Shown: piece after piece, positions 15,653 to 24,448 of the stretch
Position numbering within the stretch: position 1 is the stretch's first letter
Layout: each line of letters starts with the position of its first letter
Program-made: the position numbers and the translations under genes
The notes under the pieces: generated by a model
Database searches by the model: none
Seen by the model: the letters and a program-made list of their open reading frames with translations, nothing else
Told to the model about the DNA's origin: nothing
Assembly (NCBI RefSeq): GCF_900250115.1
Contig: NZ_LT984805.1
Location: 186,001-250,000, forward strand
Source: Cupriavidus taiwanensis
GTDB taxonomy: Bacteria > Pseudomonadota > Gammaproteobacteria > Burkholderiales > Burkholderiaceae
Reading direction: 5' to 3'
DNA length: 64,000 bases

Positions 15653-16890
15653 TGACTCCCAGCGGGCGGCACTGCACCGTCCCGCATTGCGTACAGTTTT
15701 CCGGTGCCCTTCCATAACTGGGCAGCTGCTTCGTAGCTGACTTCGGTCAGCCGCAGGCCTGCCACGTCATCCAGTCCCTCGCCCACACCCAGCCACGGCG
15801 GCGCGCCAAAGCCGATGTCCGCGGTCATGGCGAGCCACGGATCGACCGGGGTGTTGCCGTCTGCCGGCAGCAGCGCGGGCGGCGAGGTCAACTGCAAGCT
15901 CACGCCGTTACCCTGTGCGTACGTCCACATCGACCGCTGCGCGGCGGCTGTCGCACTGACTGCGCGCGGGGAAGGCAGGAATGCCGCCGGCGCATTCGCC
16001 GTCGCCGTCGCTTGATTGCCGTCCGTGGAAAGCGCTCCGGGAGCATTGGCAGCCAAGCCGCCATCGCGCTTCCACGTGGTTTCGATCGTCAGGGCGGTCG
16101 ACGTGGCCGGCTTGCAGCGCCAGCTGGCAAGCGTCCAGCCGGCCTCCGCAAGGACCTGCCGGTCCCAGGCGCGGCGACAGGCCTGCAGGAAGGCGGTCGG
16201 CATCGCCTCCTCGACCCAGGGTATGGCCCGCTGCCTTGCGGCCTCATTGGCGAGCTGCGCGGCGGCAACCGCGCGCTGTCGCATCAACTGCGCCTCACGC
16301 TCAGCGGCTTGCTGTTGGTCGTACCAGTACCAGCCTCCGACGAGAAGCGCCACGACGCCGATTGCCGCTGCCACCGCATAGGAGGTCGACTTCCAAGGTC
16401 CAGTCAGCACGTCCCGCATAGGCGACACGCCCTTTGCAGCCCGCGCCATGTTGGCGAGATCCCGTATCGTCCCTTCTACCTCCGTCCATTCCCCAAGGGC
16501 GCGATGCCGCTCCCGGATCGGTGCCAGTTCCTCCAGGGTGCCCACCCGGTCGCCACCGGCAATGACGGCGTGGCCCTGCCGGACGGCGATGTACCAGTAG
16601 AGGCTGCCCTGCAGGTGGAAGAGTCCCCTCCATGGCTGGCGGTGCTGGCCGGCAACGACCGCGGCGAGCGGCTTCAGCCCGGCCGGCTTCGCGCCGGCGA
16701 TCGCTTCGCAGAATCCGGTCTGGATGGCCCCTTCCGCGCTTTGATGCACCAGGCCCCAGCGGACGTTCCGGCCGAGTTCCAGCGCGCGCGCGCGTAGGAC
16801 ACCCTGGCTCGGCTGGGCTTCCTCGTGTTGCCAGGTCAGCCCGATGGCGAAGCTGCCCTTCAGTCCGGGGAATGACAGGATCTCAGCCAT
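15649..16890 (-). CDS. pilO: PilO-type thin-pilus biogenesis protein
   Basis: 413 residues. The N-terminal cytoplasmic domain (FAIGLTWQHEEAQPSQGVLRARALELG ... GSLYWYIAVRQGHAVIAGGDRVGTLEEL) and a single central membrane helix (STSYAVAAAIGVVALLVGGWYW, about 170-191) followed by a Gln/Ala-rich coiled segment and a periplasmic domain (EAGWTLASWRCKP) match the PilO family of IncI-type pili. It is thought to link the inner-membrane platform to the secretin. It is 4 bases downstream of pilP and overlaps pilQ. The order N-P-O-Q differs from the N-O-P-Q order I recall for R64. Confidence 0.85.
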   Translation of the reverse strand: MAEILSFPGLKGSFAIGLTWQHEEAQPSQGVLRARALELGRNVRWGLVHQSAEGAIQTGFCEAIAGAKPAGLKPLAAVVAGQHRQPWRGLFHLQGSLYWYIAVRQGHAVIAGGDRVGTLEELAPIRERHRALGEWTEVEGTIRDLANMARAAKGVSPMRDVLTGPWKSTSYAVAAAIGVVALLVGGWYWYDQQQAAEREAQLMRQRAVAAAQLANEAARQRAIPWVEEAMPTAFLQACRRAWDRQVLAEAGWTLASWRCKPATSTALTIETTWKRDGGLAANAPGALSTDGNQATATANAPAAFLPSPRAVSATAAAQRSMWTYAQGNGVSLQLTSPPALLPADGNTPVDPWLAMTADIGFGAPPWLGVGEGLDDVAGLRLTEVSYEAAAQLWKGTGKLYAMRDGAVPPAGSQ

Positions 16891-16893
16891 CGC

Positions 16894-17568
16894 TCAAGGC
16901 CTCAGCGTGCGCACGCGCTTGCCGTTGGCAAGCTTCACCCCACCGTCGTCGATGCTGACGACCTTCCAGCCGCCGTCCAGCGTGTCGCCAGCCTGGACTG
17001 GGATGGTTCGACCGCTGACTTCCACAACCGCGTTGTAGTGACCGTCGAACGCGCGCAGCGACACCACGCGGGGCGCCTCCGGCGCGAGCCGCGGTGCGCG
17101 CTCTGCAACGCCGCCGACCGGCATCGGACCGGCCAGCGAAATCGATGCCACACCGGCGCCCGCCGCCGCACCGGCAGGAGCTGCAATCAGCGAATCCTCC
17201 GCCCGCTTGGCCTCTGCCTTGTACTTGGCGATCTCAGCGCGCGCCTTCCACAAAGCCATTTGGGACTGCAAAGCCGCGAGTTCCGGCGCGTCAGTGGGAC
17301 GCAACGGTTGGACGGCTTCTGCCGCGGGCGTGCTCGTCGCTGTGGGGCTCGCAACGCCCGCCGCTGGGGCGGCAGCCGTCGGTTGCATTGACGGAGCGGT
17401 GCCAGATTGCGACGTCCCTGGGCTGCCTCCCGCCGACGCGATCGCCGCTGCGACAGGGTTCGACATCGCCGACGCCGCATTGGCAGGGGCGGCAGCCGAG
17501 AGGCCGACGGTAGCGGCAAAAGCCAGCGCGGCAGGGGGCCAACGATGATTGAATGCGCGATTCTGCAT
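16894..17568 (-). CDS. pilP: PilP-type thin-pilus biogenesis protein
   Basis: 224 residues with a signal peptide (PPAALAFAATVGLSAAAPANA), an Ala/Pro-rich linker, a helical segment LAALQSQMALWKARAEIAKYKAEAKRAED (about 107-135), and a C-terminal beta domain (VVSLRAFDGHYNAVVEVSGRTIPVQAGDTLDGGWKVVSIDDGGVKLANGK). The helix-plus-beta arrangement with GWKVVSI is the PilP signature; the beta domain resembles secretin-binding GspC/PilP modules. It is periplasmic. It lies 15 bases after pilN in the operon. Confidence 0.85.
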   Translation of the reverse strand: MQNRAFNHRWPPAALAFAATVGLSAAAPANAASAMSNPVAAAIASAGGSPGTSQSGTAPSMQPTAAAPAAGVASPTATSTPAAEAVQPLRPTDAPELAALQSQMALWKARAEIAKYKAEAKRAEDSLIAAPAGAAAGAGVASISLAGPMPVGGVAERAPRLAPEAPRVVSLRAFDGHYNAVVEVSGRTIPVQAGDTLDGGWKVVSIDDGGVKLANGKRVRTLRP

Positions 17569-17583
17569 GGAATTGTCTCTGGG

Positions 17584-19254
17584 TTACAGCAAGCGGGCCG
17601 AGATCATGATGGCGATGACCGTGTCTCCCTTGAGCGCACCGACGCCACCACCGAGTGCGGCCATCCACGGCTCGCCGACGCCGTTATTGGTCGTAGACGC
17701 CTTCTGGTTGCGCAGGCCTGTGAGCACCAGCGATTCACCCGGCTTCAAGGTGATCGACTGCGTGAACCGGTTGGTCGGCATGGTGCGCAGCTGCACACTG
17801 GTCTGGTTCGCGTCCCCGCCCGAGTTGAATCGCTGCAGCGGCAGCAGGTCCGACAGCGTCATGTCGAAGTTCATCAGAATCCGGCCATCGACCACCTTGG
17901 GTAGGAAGTTGCTGGTAAAGCCGTAGGTCACCGTTCCGGTCTGGATGGAACTGGTGGAACCGACATTGGCAGCCAGCGTCGTTTGCGACTGCGCGACATA
18001 GTCCTGCAGCGTGGCGGTCTGCAAAGCCAGGACTTTGCCGTTTTGCGTGACGCCCGAGCGCGATACCACCTGCGATACATTGCCAAGCGTCGAGAGCGCC
18101 TGCACGACGGCCTTGCTGCCGGCGAAAGGACCACTCATGATGGTCGCGCCCAGATTCATGGGGGTGGCACTGCCTGAGATCGTCGGCGTGCTGACGGAAC
18201 TGAACGCGACGCCGGTCTGGCCAGCGGAGCTTTGATAGGCGAGCGACAGGTTCAGCCCGTAGTTGTCCTCACGCGTGACGCGGACTTCGTAGACCTGCAC
18301 GTCGATCGCCACCTGCTTGCCGTACATGGCCGCCAGGCTCTTGACGAACTGTTCGATGCGATCGCATTGCACCGGATCGCCCGTCACGGTCAGGGTGCCA
18401 AGGTTCTTGTCGACCACGACTTCGGCGCTCGCGCCAGCGACGGCCTTGGCAGTCGCCTGCAGCGTTTCCCACGGCTTCATCTCGACGGACATGTTCATCG
18501 ACTGGCCGCTACGGCCACCACTTCCGCCTGAACTGCCGCCGTTCCCGCCGGCGCCGGCCATGCCCCCGGAGCTGCTGTCCGACGTGGTGATCGAACCGTT
18601 CATGGATGAGGCATCCGCGAGGCTCGGCAGCATGAAGGTCCGGGTTTCCGTCCGGAAGAACGACACCGTCCCATCGTTGTAACGCGACCAGACCCAAAAA
18701 TACGCCTCGACGGCATCGAGGAAACCCTTGAAGTTGCCTTCGTAACGGAGGGTCAAGGGCGTAGTGATCGCCATGCCAGCACCCTGGCCCGAGCCGGAAG
18801 CGCCGGCCAACGGGGCGGCCAGGTCCACTCGGGGCGTGCCACCCATCGGAATTGGCCCAGTCGGCCGCGATCCGGCGGCAGGTTGCGCTGGTGCCGAACC
18901 GCCCGTTGCGGACGCCACGGCTGAGGCGTCCACGGTCGCGCGCACGCCGACGCTCTGCGCGATCCAGTTTGCAGCTTCCGTCAAGGATCCAAGCGTGCCC
19001 TTGAACACCACGTGTTTGTTGTAGATGTCCGGCTGCGGCTTGCTGGCGCGGATCTTTTCCCCCATCAGCCAGGCGCCCTCATGCACCCGGAACACCGGGC
19101 GGCTGCGAGGCGCATCGGCGTATGCGGCGTGCGCCTCGTTGCCGATGGCGTTCTGTACGTTGCGCGTTTCCATCACACCGCAGCCCGACAGCAGCGTGGC
19201 GGCCGCCACGGCGGACGCGGTGTAGCGCGCTGCATTGCTCTTCTTCATCATCAT
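17584..19254 (-). CDS. pilN: PilN-type type IVb pilus secretin (lipoprotein)
   Basis: 556 residues. A lipoprotein signal (SAVAAATLLSGC, lipobox LSGC) is followed by N domains (TLGSLTEAANWIAQSVGVR; LRYEGNFKGFLDAVEAYFWVWSRY) and a Ser/Gly-rich insert (about 225-250). Next are an N1-like domain (WETLQATAKAVAGASAEVVVDKNLGTLTVTGDPVQCDRIEQFVKSL) and the secretin barrel (VAIDVQVYEVRVTREDNYGLNLSLAY ... GSTSSIQTGTVTYGFTSNFLPKVVDGRILMNFDMTLSDL ... GESLVLTGLRNQK). It forms the outer-membrane ring through which the pilus passes. Confidence 0.93.
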   Translation of the reverse strand: MMMKKSNAARYTASAVAAATLLSGCGVMETRNVQNAIGNEAHAAYADAPRSRPVFRVHEGAWLMGEKIRASKPQPDIYNKHVVFKGTLGSLTEAANWIAQSVGVRATVDASAVASATGGSAPAQPAAGSRPTGPIPMGGTPRVDLAAPLAGASGSGQGAGMAITTPLTLRYEGNFKGFLDAVEAYFWVWSRYNDGTVSFFRTETRTFMLPSLADASSMNGSITTSDSSSGGMAGAGGNGGSSGGSGGRSGQSMNMSVEMKPWETLQATAKAVAGASAEVVVDKNLGTLTVTGDPVQCDRIEQFVKSLAAMYGKQVAIDVQVYEVRVTREDNYGLNLSLAYQSSAGQTGVAFSSVSTPTISGSATPMNLGATIMSGPFAGSKAVVQALSTLGNVSQVVSRSGVTQNGKVLALQTATLQDYVAQSQTTLAANVGSTSSIQTGTVTYGFTSNFLPKVVDGRILMNFDMTLSDLLPLQRFNSGGDANQTSVQLRTMPTNRFTQSITLKPGESLVLTGLRNQKASTTNNGVGEPWMAALGGGVGALKGDTVIAIMISARLL

Positions 19255-19751
19255 TGGACCATCCCGTTTTGGCTGATAATCACCGTGCGATTGCCGCGCC
19301 AGCTATCCCCCACCACGTCGGCGCCGTTATTGGCCAGCTCCTCCACCACCCGCTTGACTGCGCTTTCGAAGTCGCTGCCGTAGTCCTTGTCGCCGGGCAC
19401 GATCCAGCCGTCCGGCACGTTCCAGGCCACCGTCCACCCGGCCCGGCTCGCCCAGTTCTGAAGCTGCTGTTGAAGTGCCTCCCCTTTGACAAGCCGGAAC
19501 ACGGCCCCGGCCGCCGGCGCGATGTTCGGCACGGCCGGCGTGCTGGCCTTGCTCGGCGCTGCGCCTGCGGATGGTGTATTGGCGGCCAGCAATGTCTGGC
19601 TGGCAGCAGCCTTGGCGGCACGTGGCGCCTGCAGTTGCTGCCAGCCGTCGTTCGACAGCTGCGAGGCGTGCACCGCCGGCACAAGGATCAGGCCGCTCAA
19701 GAGTGATGCTGCGGCGACGGCAATGCGAACGGTTCGGTTGGATTGGCACAT
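19251..19751 (-). CDS. pilL: PilL-like periplasmic protein with TcpQ domain
   Basis: 166 residues from ATG 19751 (longer starts would overlap the preceding transglycosylase gene). A signal peptide (VRIAVAAASLLSGLILVPAVHA) precedes an Ala/Pro/Ser linker and a C-terminal TcpQ-type domain: VKGEALQQQLQNWASRAGWTVAWNVPDGWIVPGDKDYGSDFESAVKRVVEELANNGADV. TcpQ/PilL proteins help the secretin fold and localise. It overlaps pilN by 4 bases. R64 PilL is longer; this is a short version, and a second TcpQ-like segment sits in the 20214 gene. Confidence 0.8.
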   Translation of the reverse strand: MCQSNRTVRIAVAAASLLSGLILVPAVHASQLSNDGWQQLQAPRAAKAAASQTLLAANTPSAGAAPSKASTPAVPNIAPAAGAVFRLVKGEALQQQLQNWASRAGWTVAWNVPDGWIVPGDKDYGSDFESAVKRVVEELANNGADVVGDSWRGNRTVIISQNGMVQ

Positions 19752-19779
19752 AACTATGCGTTCGGTTGAGGTGAAGGAA

Positions 19780-20217
19780 CTACCGCAAGGCGGCGCGCTG
19801 CAGCGCCTGCCACCGCGCATGAATCTGGTTGGCGTAGCGCAACTGCTTGTCGGGCGAGGAGGCGTTGTAGGCCCCGACCGCCTTCCACGTTGGTCCGAAG
19901 CGCTGGATGTTCTCGCGCAGAATCCACGCGCCGACGTAGGCATTGATGCACCCATCAAACAGGTGGGCGCGCGTGATCCCATACCTGCCCAGGCGCGGCA
20001 GGTGGATCGAGTTGATCTGCATGAGGCCGATATCCTCCGAACCGTTGCCATTGCGATTCGTGACCCACGGCCGCATGCCCGACTCCTGCAACGCGATGCT
20101 CCGGAGCAAGGAGGGGCTGACCCCATGGAACTTCGCGGCATCATCGAGGCAGTCGGCACGAGCTGCGCTGGCCAGCAAGGCGGATGCCGTGAGCGCCACC
20201 ATCCAGCGGATCTTCAC
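19780..20217 (-). CDS. PilT/VirB1-type lytic transglycosylase
   Basis: 145 residues: signal peptide (WMVALTASALLASAARA), then a compact SLT domain. HGVSPSLLRSIALQESGMRPW holds the catalytic Glu in ALQES, SEDIGLMQINSIHLPRLG is the GLMQIN motif, and WKAVGAYNASSPDKQ ends the fold. It cleaves peptidoglycan glycan strands to let the pilus or secretion channel cross the wall. In IncI clusters this protein is called PilT, unrelated to the retraction ATPase. It overlaps the preceding gene by 4 bases. Confidence 0.9.
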   Translation of the reverse strand: MKIRWMVALTASALLASAARADCLDDAAKFHGVSPSLLRSIALQESGMRPWVTNRNGNGSEDIGLMQINSIHLPRLGRYGITRAHLFDGCINAYVGAWILRENIQRFGPTWKAVGAYNASSPDKQLRYANQIHARWQALQRAALR

Positions 20218-21491
20218 AGTGCCACCTTGCCCGGCTGCTCTTTGAACCGCACCTGCGGCGAGCGGTCCACGTAGACCACATTGCCGTCCGCGATCACCGT
20301 CAGGCGTGCGGCAATGCCGTTGAACTTGTAGTAGCGGTCCTTGTGTTCACCGTTGCGCTGATGCTCATCACCGAACACAGAAACGCTCACCAACGACTTG
20401 GCAAAGCTCAGGTAGGTGGCGCCGTCTTTCTCGAAGACCATTTCCAGGCCGGCGCTGTTCTCGCGCGGAAATTCGTAATCGATCTCCGGCGAGCGCCTGA
20501 CTTCGACGGCCTTGCCGTCCGCAGTCGCAGTGAACCGGTCAACGGTCGCGAAGGACAACACGCGCTGGGCCTCGTCCCACCTCGTCCAGATCTTGCTATC
20601 GGTCTCGTCACGCAGGACCAGGTCCTTGGGCTCCTGCTCGAAGCGAATCTCGATCCGACCTTGCTTGTTGTCACGGATCGCCAGTGCTCCGAAGGCGGAG
20701 GCCAACGTCGGCCCTTCCGGCAGCGGCGTGCCAGCCACCGGCAACGTCGGCGCCGCAGGCTCTTTCGGCGCTGCAGCCACGTTGCCCGGCGTCGTCAGAG
20801 CGGCCTGCAACACGCCGCCAGGTGTCGCGGCGCTTGAGCCGGTCTCGGCCACGGAGAAGCTCTTCGGCGGTCCGGCACGCAGCGCAATGTTCCGGCGCGT
20901 GAAGTCCACTTCCGCGTAGAGATTGCGCTGTTCAAGCACCCGCGCGAGCGCTTGCAGCCAGTTCTCCCCGCCGCGGGTATCCAGTGCCACGTCGTCGGTC
21001 AGGGAGATATCCTTCTGGGCGGTGCCGGTCCACCCCGCCGGCGCGATCGACTTGATCATCTGCGCGAGCGGCAGGTTCGAACGGCCAGCGCGCACCAACG
21101 GCTGGCCGGCGTAGTTGCCGATCATCGCCAGTCGTCCGGAGATCGCGGCGAGACTCCGTGGCATGTCTCCCACCGGATTTGCCGGCTCGGACGTGAAGCC
21201 GTTGGCTCGCTTCCAGCGCGCGACAACCGGCTGACCACTGACGGAGTAGCGGACCACCTCCGGCACGCCGTCGATCACCCAGTACGGGCCATTTTGGATG
21301 GCGCCGTCGGCTTGCACGACCTGGCCGTGCCGCGGCTGGATGTAGGTCGACAGTCCATCGTTGAACACCATCGCGGGACGATCGGCGGCGCGCGCAATGA
21401 CCTGGTAGTCGAAATCGAGCGGGTCGGTGTCGGCGGCCATGGCCTGTACAGCCACCAACGCCAGTGCAGAGAGAATGAACGACCTGATCAT
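20214..21491 (-). CDS. TcpQ-domain protein with VirB9/TrbG-like flanks
   Basis: 425 residues with signal peptide (SFILSALALVAVQAMA). Residues ~25-110 resemble the VirB9/TrbG N-terminal beta domain (MVFNDGLSTYIQPRHGQVVQADG ... YSVSGQPVVARWKRANGF). Residues ~120-205 are TcpQ-like (VRAGRSNLPLAQMIKSIAPAGWTG ... GGENWLQALARVLEQRNLYAEVDFTRRNIAL). After a Pro/Ala linker a second beta domain follows (TRWDEAQRVLSF, IDYEFPRENSAGLEMVFEKDGATYLSF) and ends like VirB9 (YYKFNGIAARLTVIADGNVVYVDRSPQV). The mix suggests a periplasmic connector shared by, or evolved between, the secretion core and the pilus. The family assignment is motif-based and tentative. Confidence 0.6.
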   Translation of the reverse strand: MIRSFILSALALVAVQAMAADTDPLDFDYQVIARAADRPAMVFNDGLSTYIQPRHGQVVQADGAIQNGPYWVIDGVPEVVRYSVSGQPVVARWKRANGFTSEPANPVGDMPRSLAAISGRLAMIGNYAGQPLVRAGRSNLPLAQMIKSIAPAGWTGTAQKDISLTDDVALDTRGGENWLQALARVLEQRNLYAEVDFTRRNIALRAGPPKSFSVAETGSSAATPGGVLQAALTTPGNVAAAPKEPAAPTLPVAGTPLPEGPTLASAFGALAIRDNKQGRIEIRFEQEPKDLVLRDETDSKIWTRWDEAQRVLSFATVDRFTATADGKAVEVRRSPEIDYEFPRENSAGLEMVFEKDGATYLSFAKSLVSVSVFGDEHQRNGEHKDRYYKFNGIAARLTVIADGNVVYVDRSPQVRFKEQPGKVAL

Positions 21492-22291
21492 TGGAATTGC
21501 GCCACGTGTTTCATGAATCGGGAGAAGTACGGCCCACCGCGCTCAGGGTTCGCGCTGTGGTACCACGCCACCGCCTTCATCGGAGAGCCGCTTCGTTGCA
21601 GGTTCTCTGCCAGAATGTCTTCCGCCACGCGGATGTTCGTCGCCGGCGCCAGCGCCTCCCATGGCGAGGCGAAGCGCTTGCCGTGGTAGCACCAGTTCAC
21701 CTGCATCAGCCCGACATCGAAATCGCAGCGCTGGTTGGCCAGAAGCCGGTTGATGGCCGCGTAGGCTTCCTCGCGCGTCGAGAAGAACATGCCGCGTCCT
21801 GCCACGTTAAGCGTCCAAGGCCAGGGCCGGCCGCGGTAAGACGACTCGTTCATGGCGATGCCCGCTGTAATCTTGGGATCCACGCGGCCGCCCATCTGCG
21901 CGAACGGCTCGGTCTTCGGCGCGCACGCCCAGCCACCGCGCCGCTCCGCGATGGCTTCCTGAGCGGCATCGTTCAGCGCGGACGGGCGCAGCCAACCTTC
22001 GCGCACCAGCAATGCGGTGATCGGCACAGGCTTGCCAGCCAGTGTCACGACCGGGCCGGCTTCCGCCCCGGCATCGACCTGCGCGCCCAGCAGACGTGCC
22101 GACCAAGCAAGGAACGCATCGAGTCCGCAGTACAGAACCGGCTTTCCTTCCATGGTGTGTAACCGGGCCTGCCCGTCCACCTTCACCACGATGGCAGTGG
22201 GGCTAATGACCGCGTCGATCGTTGCAGCCTGTGCGCCGGCAGTGATGAGTCCGGCAGCCAACCAGAGCATGCCCGCAAGCCGCTTAGTCAC
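21488..22291 (-). CDS. VirB1-like lytic transglycosylase fused to an SNase-like domain
   Basis: 267 residues from GTG 22291, which overlaps the virB10 stop and starts a signal peptide (LAGMLWLAAGLITAGAQA). Residues ~20-120 resemble a thermonuclease fold (AVISPTAIVVKVDGQARLHTMEGKPV ... PVVTLAGKPVPITALLVREGWLRPSALNDAAQEAIAERRGGWAC), without obvious catalytic Arg/Asp spacing. The C-terminal half is an SLT domain (ITAGIAMNESSYRGR with the catalytic Glu; CDFDVGLMQVNWCYHGKRF; AVAWYHSA). Its place directly after virB10 gives it the VirB1 role of opening the cell wall for the channel. Confidence 0.75.
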   Translation of the reverse strand: MTKRLAGMLWLAAGLITAGAQAATIDAVISPTAIVVKVDGQARLHTMEGKPVLYCGLDAFLAWSARLLGAQVDAGAEAGPVVTLAGKPVPITALLVREGWLRPSALNDAAQEAIAERRGGWACAPKTEPFAQMGGRVDPKITAGIAMNESSYRGRPWPWTLNVAGRGMFFSTREEAYAAINRLLANQRCDFDVGLMQVNWCYHGKRFASPWEALAPATNIRVAEDILAENLQRSGSPMKAVAWYHSANPERGGPYFSRFMKHVAQFQ

Positions 22292-23522
22292 GATAGGGCT
22301 CCAGCACGATGTCATGCTTGACCTGAACCAGCATCTTTTGCCCCGGCTCGGTCGTGATGGTCGGACGGATATTCTGGTTACGGTTCAGGATGGTCTGCGC
22401 CGTCTGCGTGGCAATCTGCCCTGCAGCGTTCCCATAGGCGACCAGCCCCGCCGGCCCGACGGTGGTAGTGGTTGGGTTATCGTTGAATCGAAGCGACAGC
22501 GCACCGATCACCAGCGCACCGGTGAAGATCTTCAGAAAGTGGTTGTTGACGTCGCCGCTATTGCCGGCGGTGCCATCCGGATCAGCGCCCTGCATGCCCA
22601 TCAGCGGCACGGTCTTGCCGTTCGGCAGTTGCATGCGCACGAACGCCGTGAGGACGCGCTCCTGGCCGACCGCAATGTCGGCGCTATAGATGCCAACCAG
22701 CGTGCTGCCCGCAGGAATGACCTTGCAGTTGCCCTGCACGGTGTCATAGACGTCCTGTGACACGGTGGCGCGGAATTCGCCCGGCTTGTCCGAGTTGAGT
22801 CCGCCGGCAAAGTTCGCTGGGATGACGAAGCCCCGGCTGACCGTGCATTTTGGCAACTTGCCATCGAAGCCGGTTCGCAACGTCGTCGTGCCGCCGGCGT
22901 CCCGCAGGAACTGCCGGTCGCCGGGCAACTGTGGCGCTGTCGCGCCTTCCTGTGCCAGTGCGGCCGCGTTCGCAGCGCCCTGGCGTGCCGCCACCGCCTG
23001 CTGCAGCGCACGCATCTGAGCCGGGTCCGTGACATCGGCCATGCCGGGCGGCGTCCGGCTTTGATTCAGTTGCGATTTGCGCGCGCCCGATTTGAACACC
23101 GGTGCCGTGTAGAGATCATCCTGCTCGTTCTTATTCGGGTCCACGGTGGGGCTGGCCTTCGCCCCGCCGCCCAGGTCCGATGCGGTCATGACCGGCGTTT
23201 TCGTGTCAGGGGCAATAGCGGCTTTGCGCTGCCGCTCCGCTTCCTCGCGGGCCTTGTCTGCCTGCGCGCGGATCGCGGCCTCGAGGCTTTGGCCGGTGTC
23301 GGCGTTGCCCGCACGCTGCTTGATTTGATCCGCGCGCGCCTGTTCCGCCTTCGCTTCGAGCTGATCGTCGGTGATGGTTTGGAAGTAGTAGCCCAACCCA
23401 CCGACCAGTACCGCCGAGATGCCACCGAGGGCGAACAGCACATTGCGAGGGAGTTTCCCCTTGACCGTGCGCTCCTGCGCGTCGGTCACGGACGTGACCT
23501 GATCCATTTTCGCGCCGCGCAT
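22284..23522 (-). CDS. virB10: VirB10/TrbI-type T4SS core protein
   Basis: 412 residues: a cytoplasmic N-tail, one membrane helix (NVLFALGGISAVLVGGLGYYF, about 26-46), an Ala/Gln/Lys-rich coiled and disordered periplasmic stretch, then the VirB10 barrel (DRQFLRDAGGTTT, CTVSRGFVIPANFAGGLNSDKPGEFRATVSQDVYDTVQGNCKVIPAGSTLVGIY, VGQERVLTAFVRMQLPNGKTVPL). The antenna-like segment LKIFTGALVIGALSLRF follows. It spans both membranes and senses ATPase energy in the channel. It abuts virB9. Confidence 0.93.
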   Translation of the reverse strand: MRGAKMDQVTSVTDAQERTVKGKLPRNVLFALGGISAVLVGGLGYYFQTITDDQLEAKAEQARADQIKQRAGNADTGQSLEAAIRAQADKAREEAERQRKAAIAPDTKTPVMTASDLGGGAKASPTVDPNKNEQDDLYTAPVFKSGARKSQLNQSRTPPGMADVTDPAQMRALQQAVAARQGAANAAALAQEGATAPQLPGDRQFLRDAGGTTTLRTGFDGKLPKCTVSRGFVIPANFAGGLNSDKPGEFRATVSQDVYDTVQGNCKVIPAGSTLVGIYSADIAVGQERVLTAFVRMQLPNGKTVPLMGMQGADPDGTAGNSGDVNNHFLKIFTGALVIGALSLRFNDNPTTTTVGPAGLVAYGNAAGQIATQTAQTILNRNQNIRPTITTEPGQKMLVQVKHDIVLEPYRD

Positions 23523-24439
23523 CAGAACAGCCCCAACACGCGACGACGGCCACGCTCGATCCTGACTTCATCGTCGCCGGAGCGCAGCACAACGGTATCG
23601 GCCAGACGCTGGACCACCAGATAGCCGCCGCGACGGATCTGGTTCACCACCACGAAGTCGCTGCCGTCCTTCACCAGGGCGACCGGCCAGCTCTGAAGCG
23701 CGGCGGCAGGTAACCGTAGCCATAGCGCCTTGCCATCGTCGAAAGCGGTCTCCGGCTTGAAGCTGGCGCTTCCCGAAATGGCGTATTCGAAATTCAGCTG
23801 GTCCGGTGGCACCGCCACGGCGTCGACGTTACGCGAATCGCCCCCCTCTGTCGCCTTCGCATTGTCCGCCTGCTCGCTACGCGAGTCATTGCGGGCCTTG
23901 ACCTTGGCCGAGATCGACGTCGGAATGCGGAATCGCACCTTCTGGTAAAAGATACCGCCCAGAGGCGACGACACCAGCGTGAACTCGTAGCTGCGCTTGT
24001 TCGTGTTCACCGACAGCGTATTGACGAGGCCCGCCGCCTGCGGCTTCACGTAGAGATGGTTGGCGCCATCGGTGTCATAGTCCCAACGTACGTTCTCGCC
24101 CCAGGCCGGGTCGCCAACGATCTGCTCGTCGTCCGGAAACTCGATGGTCGTGACCTTCAATGGCGCGCTCAGCACCCGGAAAATTTGGTCCCGGCTGTAC
24201 GTGAACACCACGAGCCGAGAGTCACCCGGCAGCGCGATAGGATCGACACCGCCATTGAACGGATTCCCCGGATTCATGGCGTCGCTCAGGTCGCCGATAC
24301 CCAGCCCGGCAATGCCAGCGCCAGGACGGCGCCCAGTCTTGTCCGCAGCGTGGCCATCCGGAATGGAAAGCAACAGTGCCAGGCCAAGGGCGATGACCAG
24401 CGGGAGAACTCGGGAGGGGGTACGGGCTTCCATGGGCAT
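23522..24439 (-). CDS. virB9: VirB9/TrbG-type T4SS core protein
   Basis: 305 residues with signal peptide (RVLPLVIALGLALLLSIPDGHA). The VirB9 N-domain is recognisable (RLVVFTYSRDQIFRVLSAPLKVTTIEFPDDEQIVGDPAWGENVRWDYDTDGANHLYVKPQAAGLVNTLSVNTNKRSYEFTLVSS), and the C-domain follows a short linker (FEYAISGSASFKPETAFDDGKALWLRLP ... VVNQIRRGGYLVVQRLADTVVLRSGDDEVRI). It forms the outer-membrane core with VirB10. No clear VirB7 lipoprotein gene is seen nearby. It overlaps virB10 by one base. Confidence 0.93.
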   Translation of the reverse strand: MPMEARTPSRVLPLVIALGLALLLSIPDGHAADKTGRRPGAGIAGLGIGDLSDAMNPGNPFNGGVDPIALPGDSRLVVFTYSRDQIFRVLSAPLKVTTIEFPDDEQIVGDPAWGENVRWDYDTDGANHLYVKPQAAGLVNTLSVNTNKRSYEFTLVSSPLGGIFYQKVRFRIPTSISAKVKARNDSRSEQADNAKATEGGDSRNVDAVAVPPDQLNFEYAISGSASFKPETAFDDGKALWLRLPAAALQSWPVALVKDGSDFVVVNQIRRGGYLVVQRLADTVVLRSGDDEVRIERGRRRVLGLF

Positions 24440-24448
24440 AGTCGCGGC

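Noticed and set aside
19251..20159. Extended 302-codon version of the pilL gene
   Set aside because: The extension overlaps the complete transglycosylase gene (19780-20217); the start at 19751 gives a clean signal peptide.
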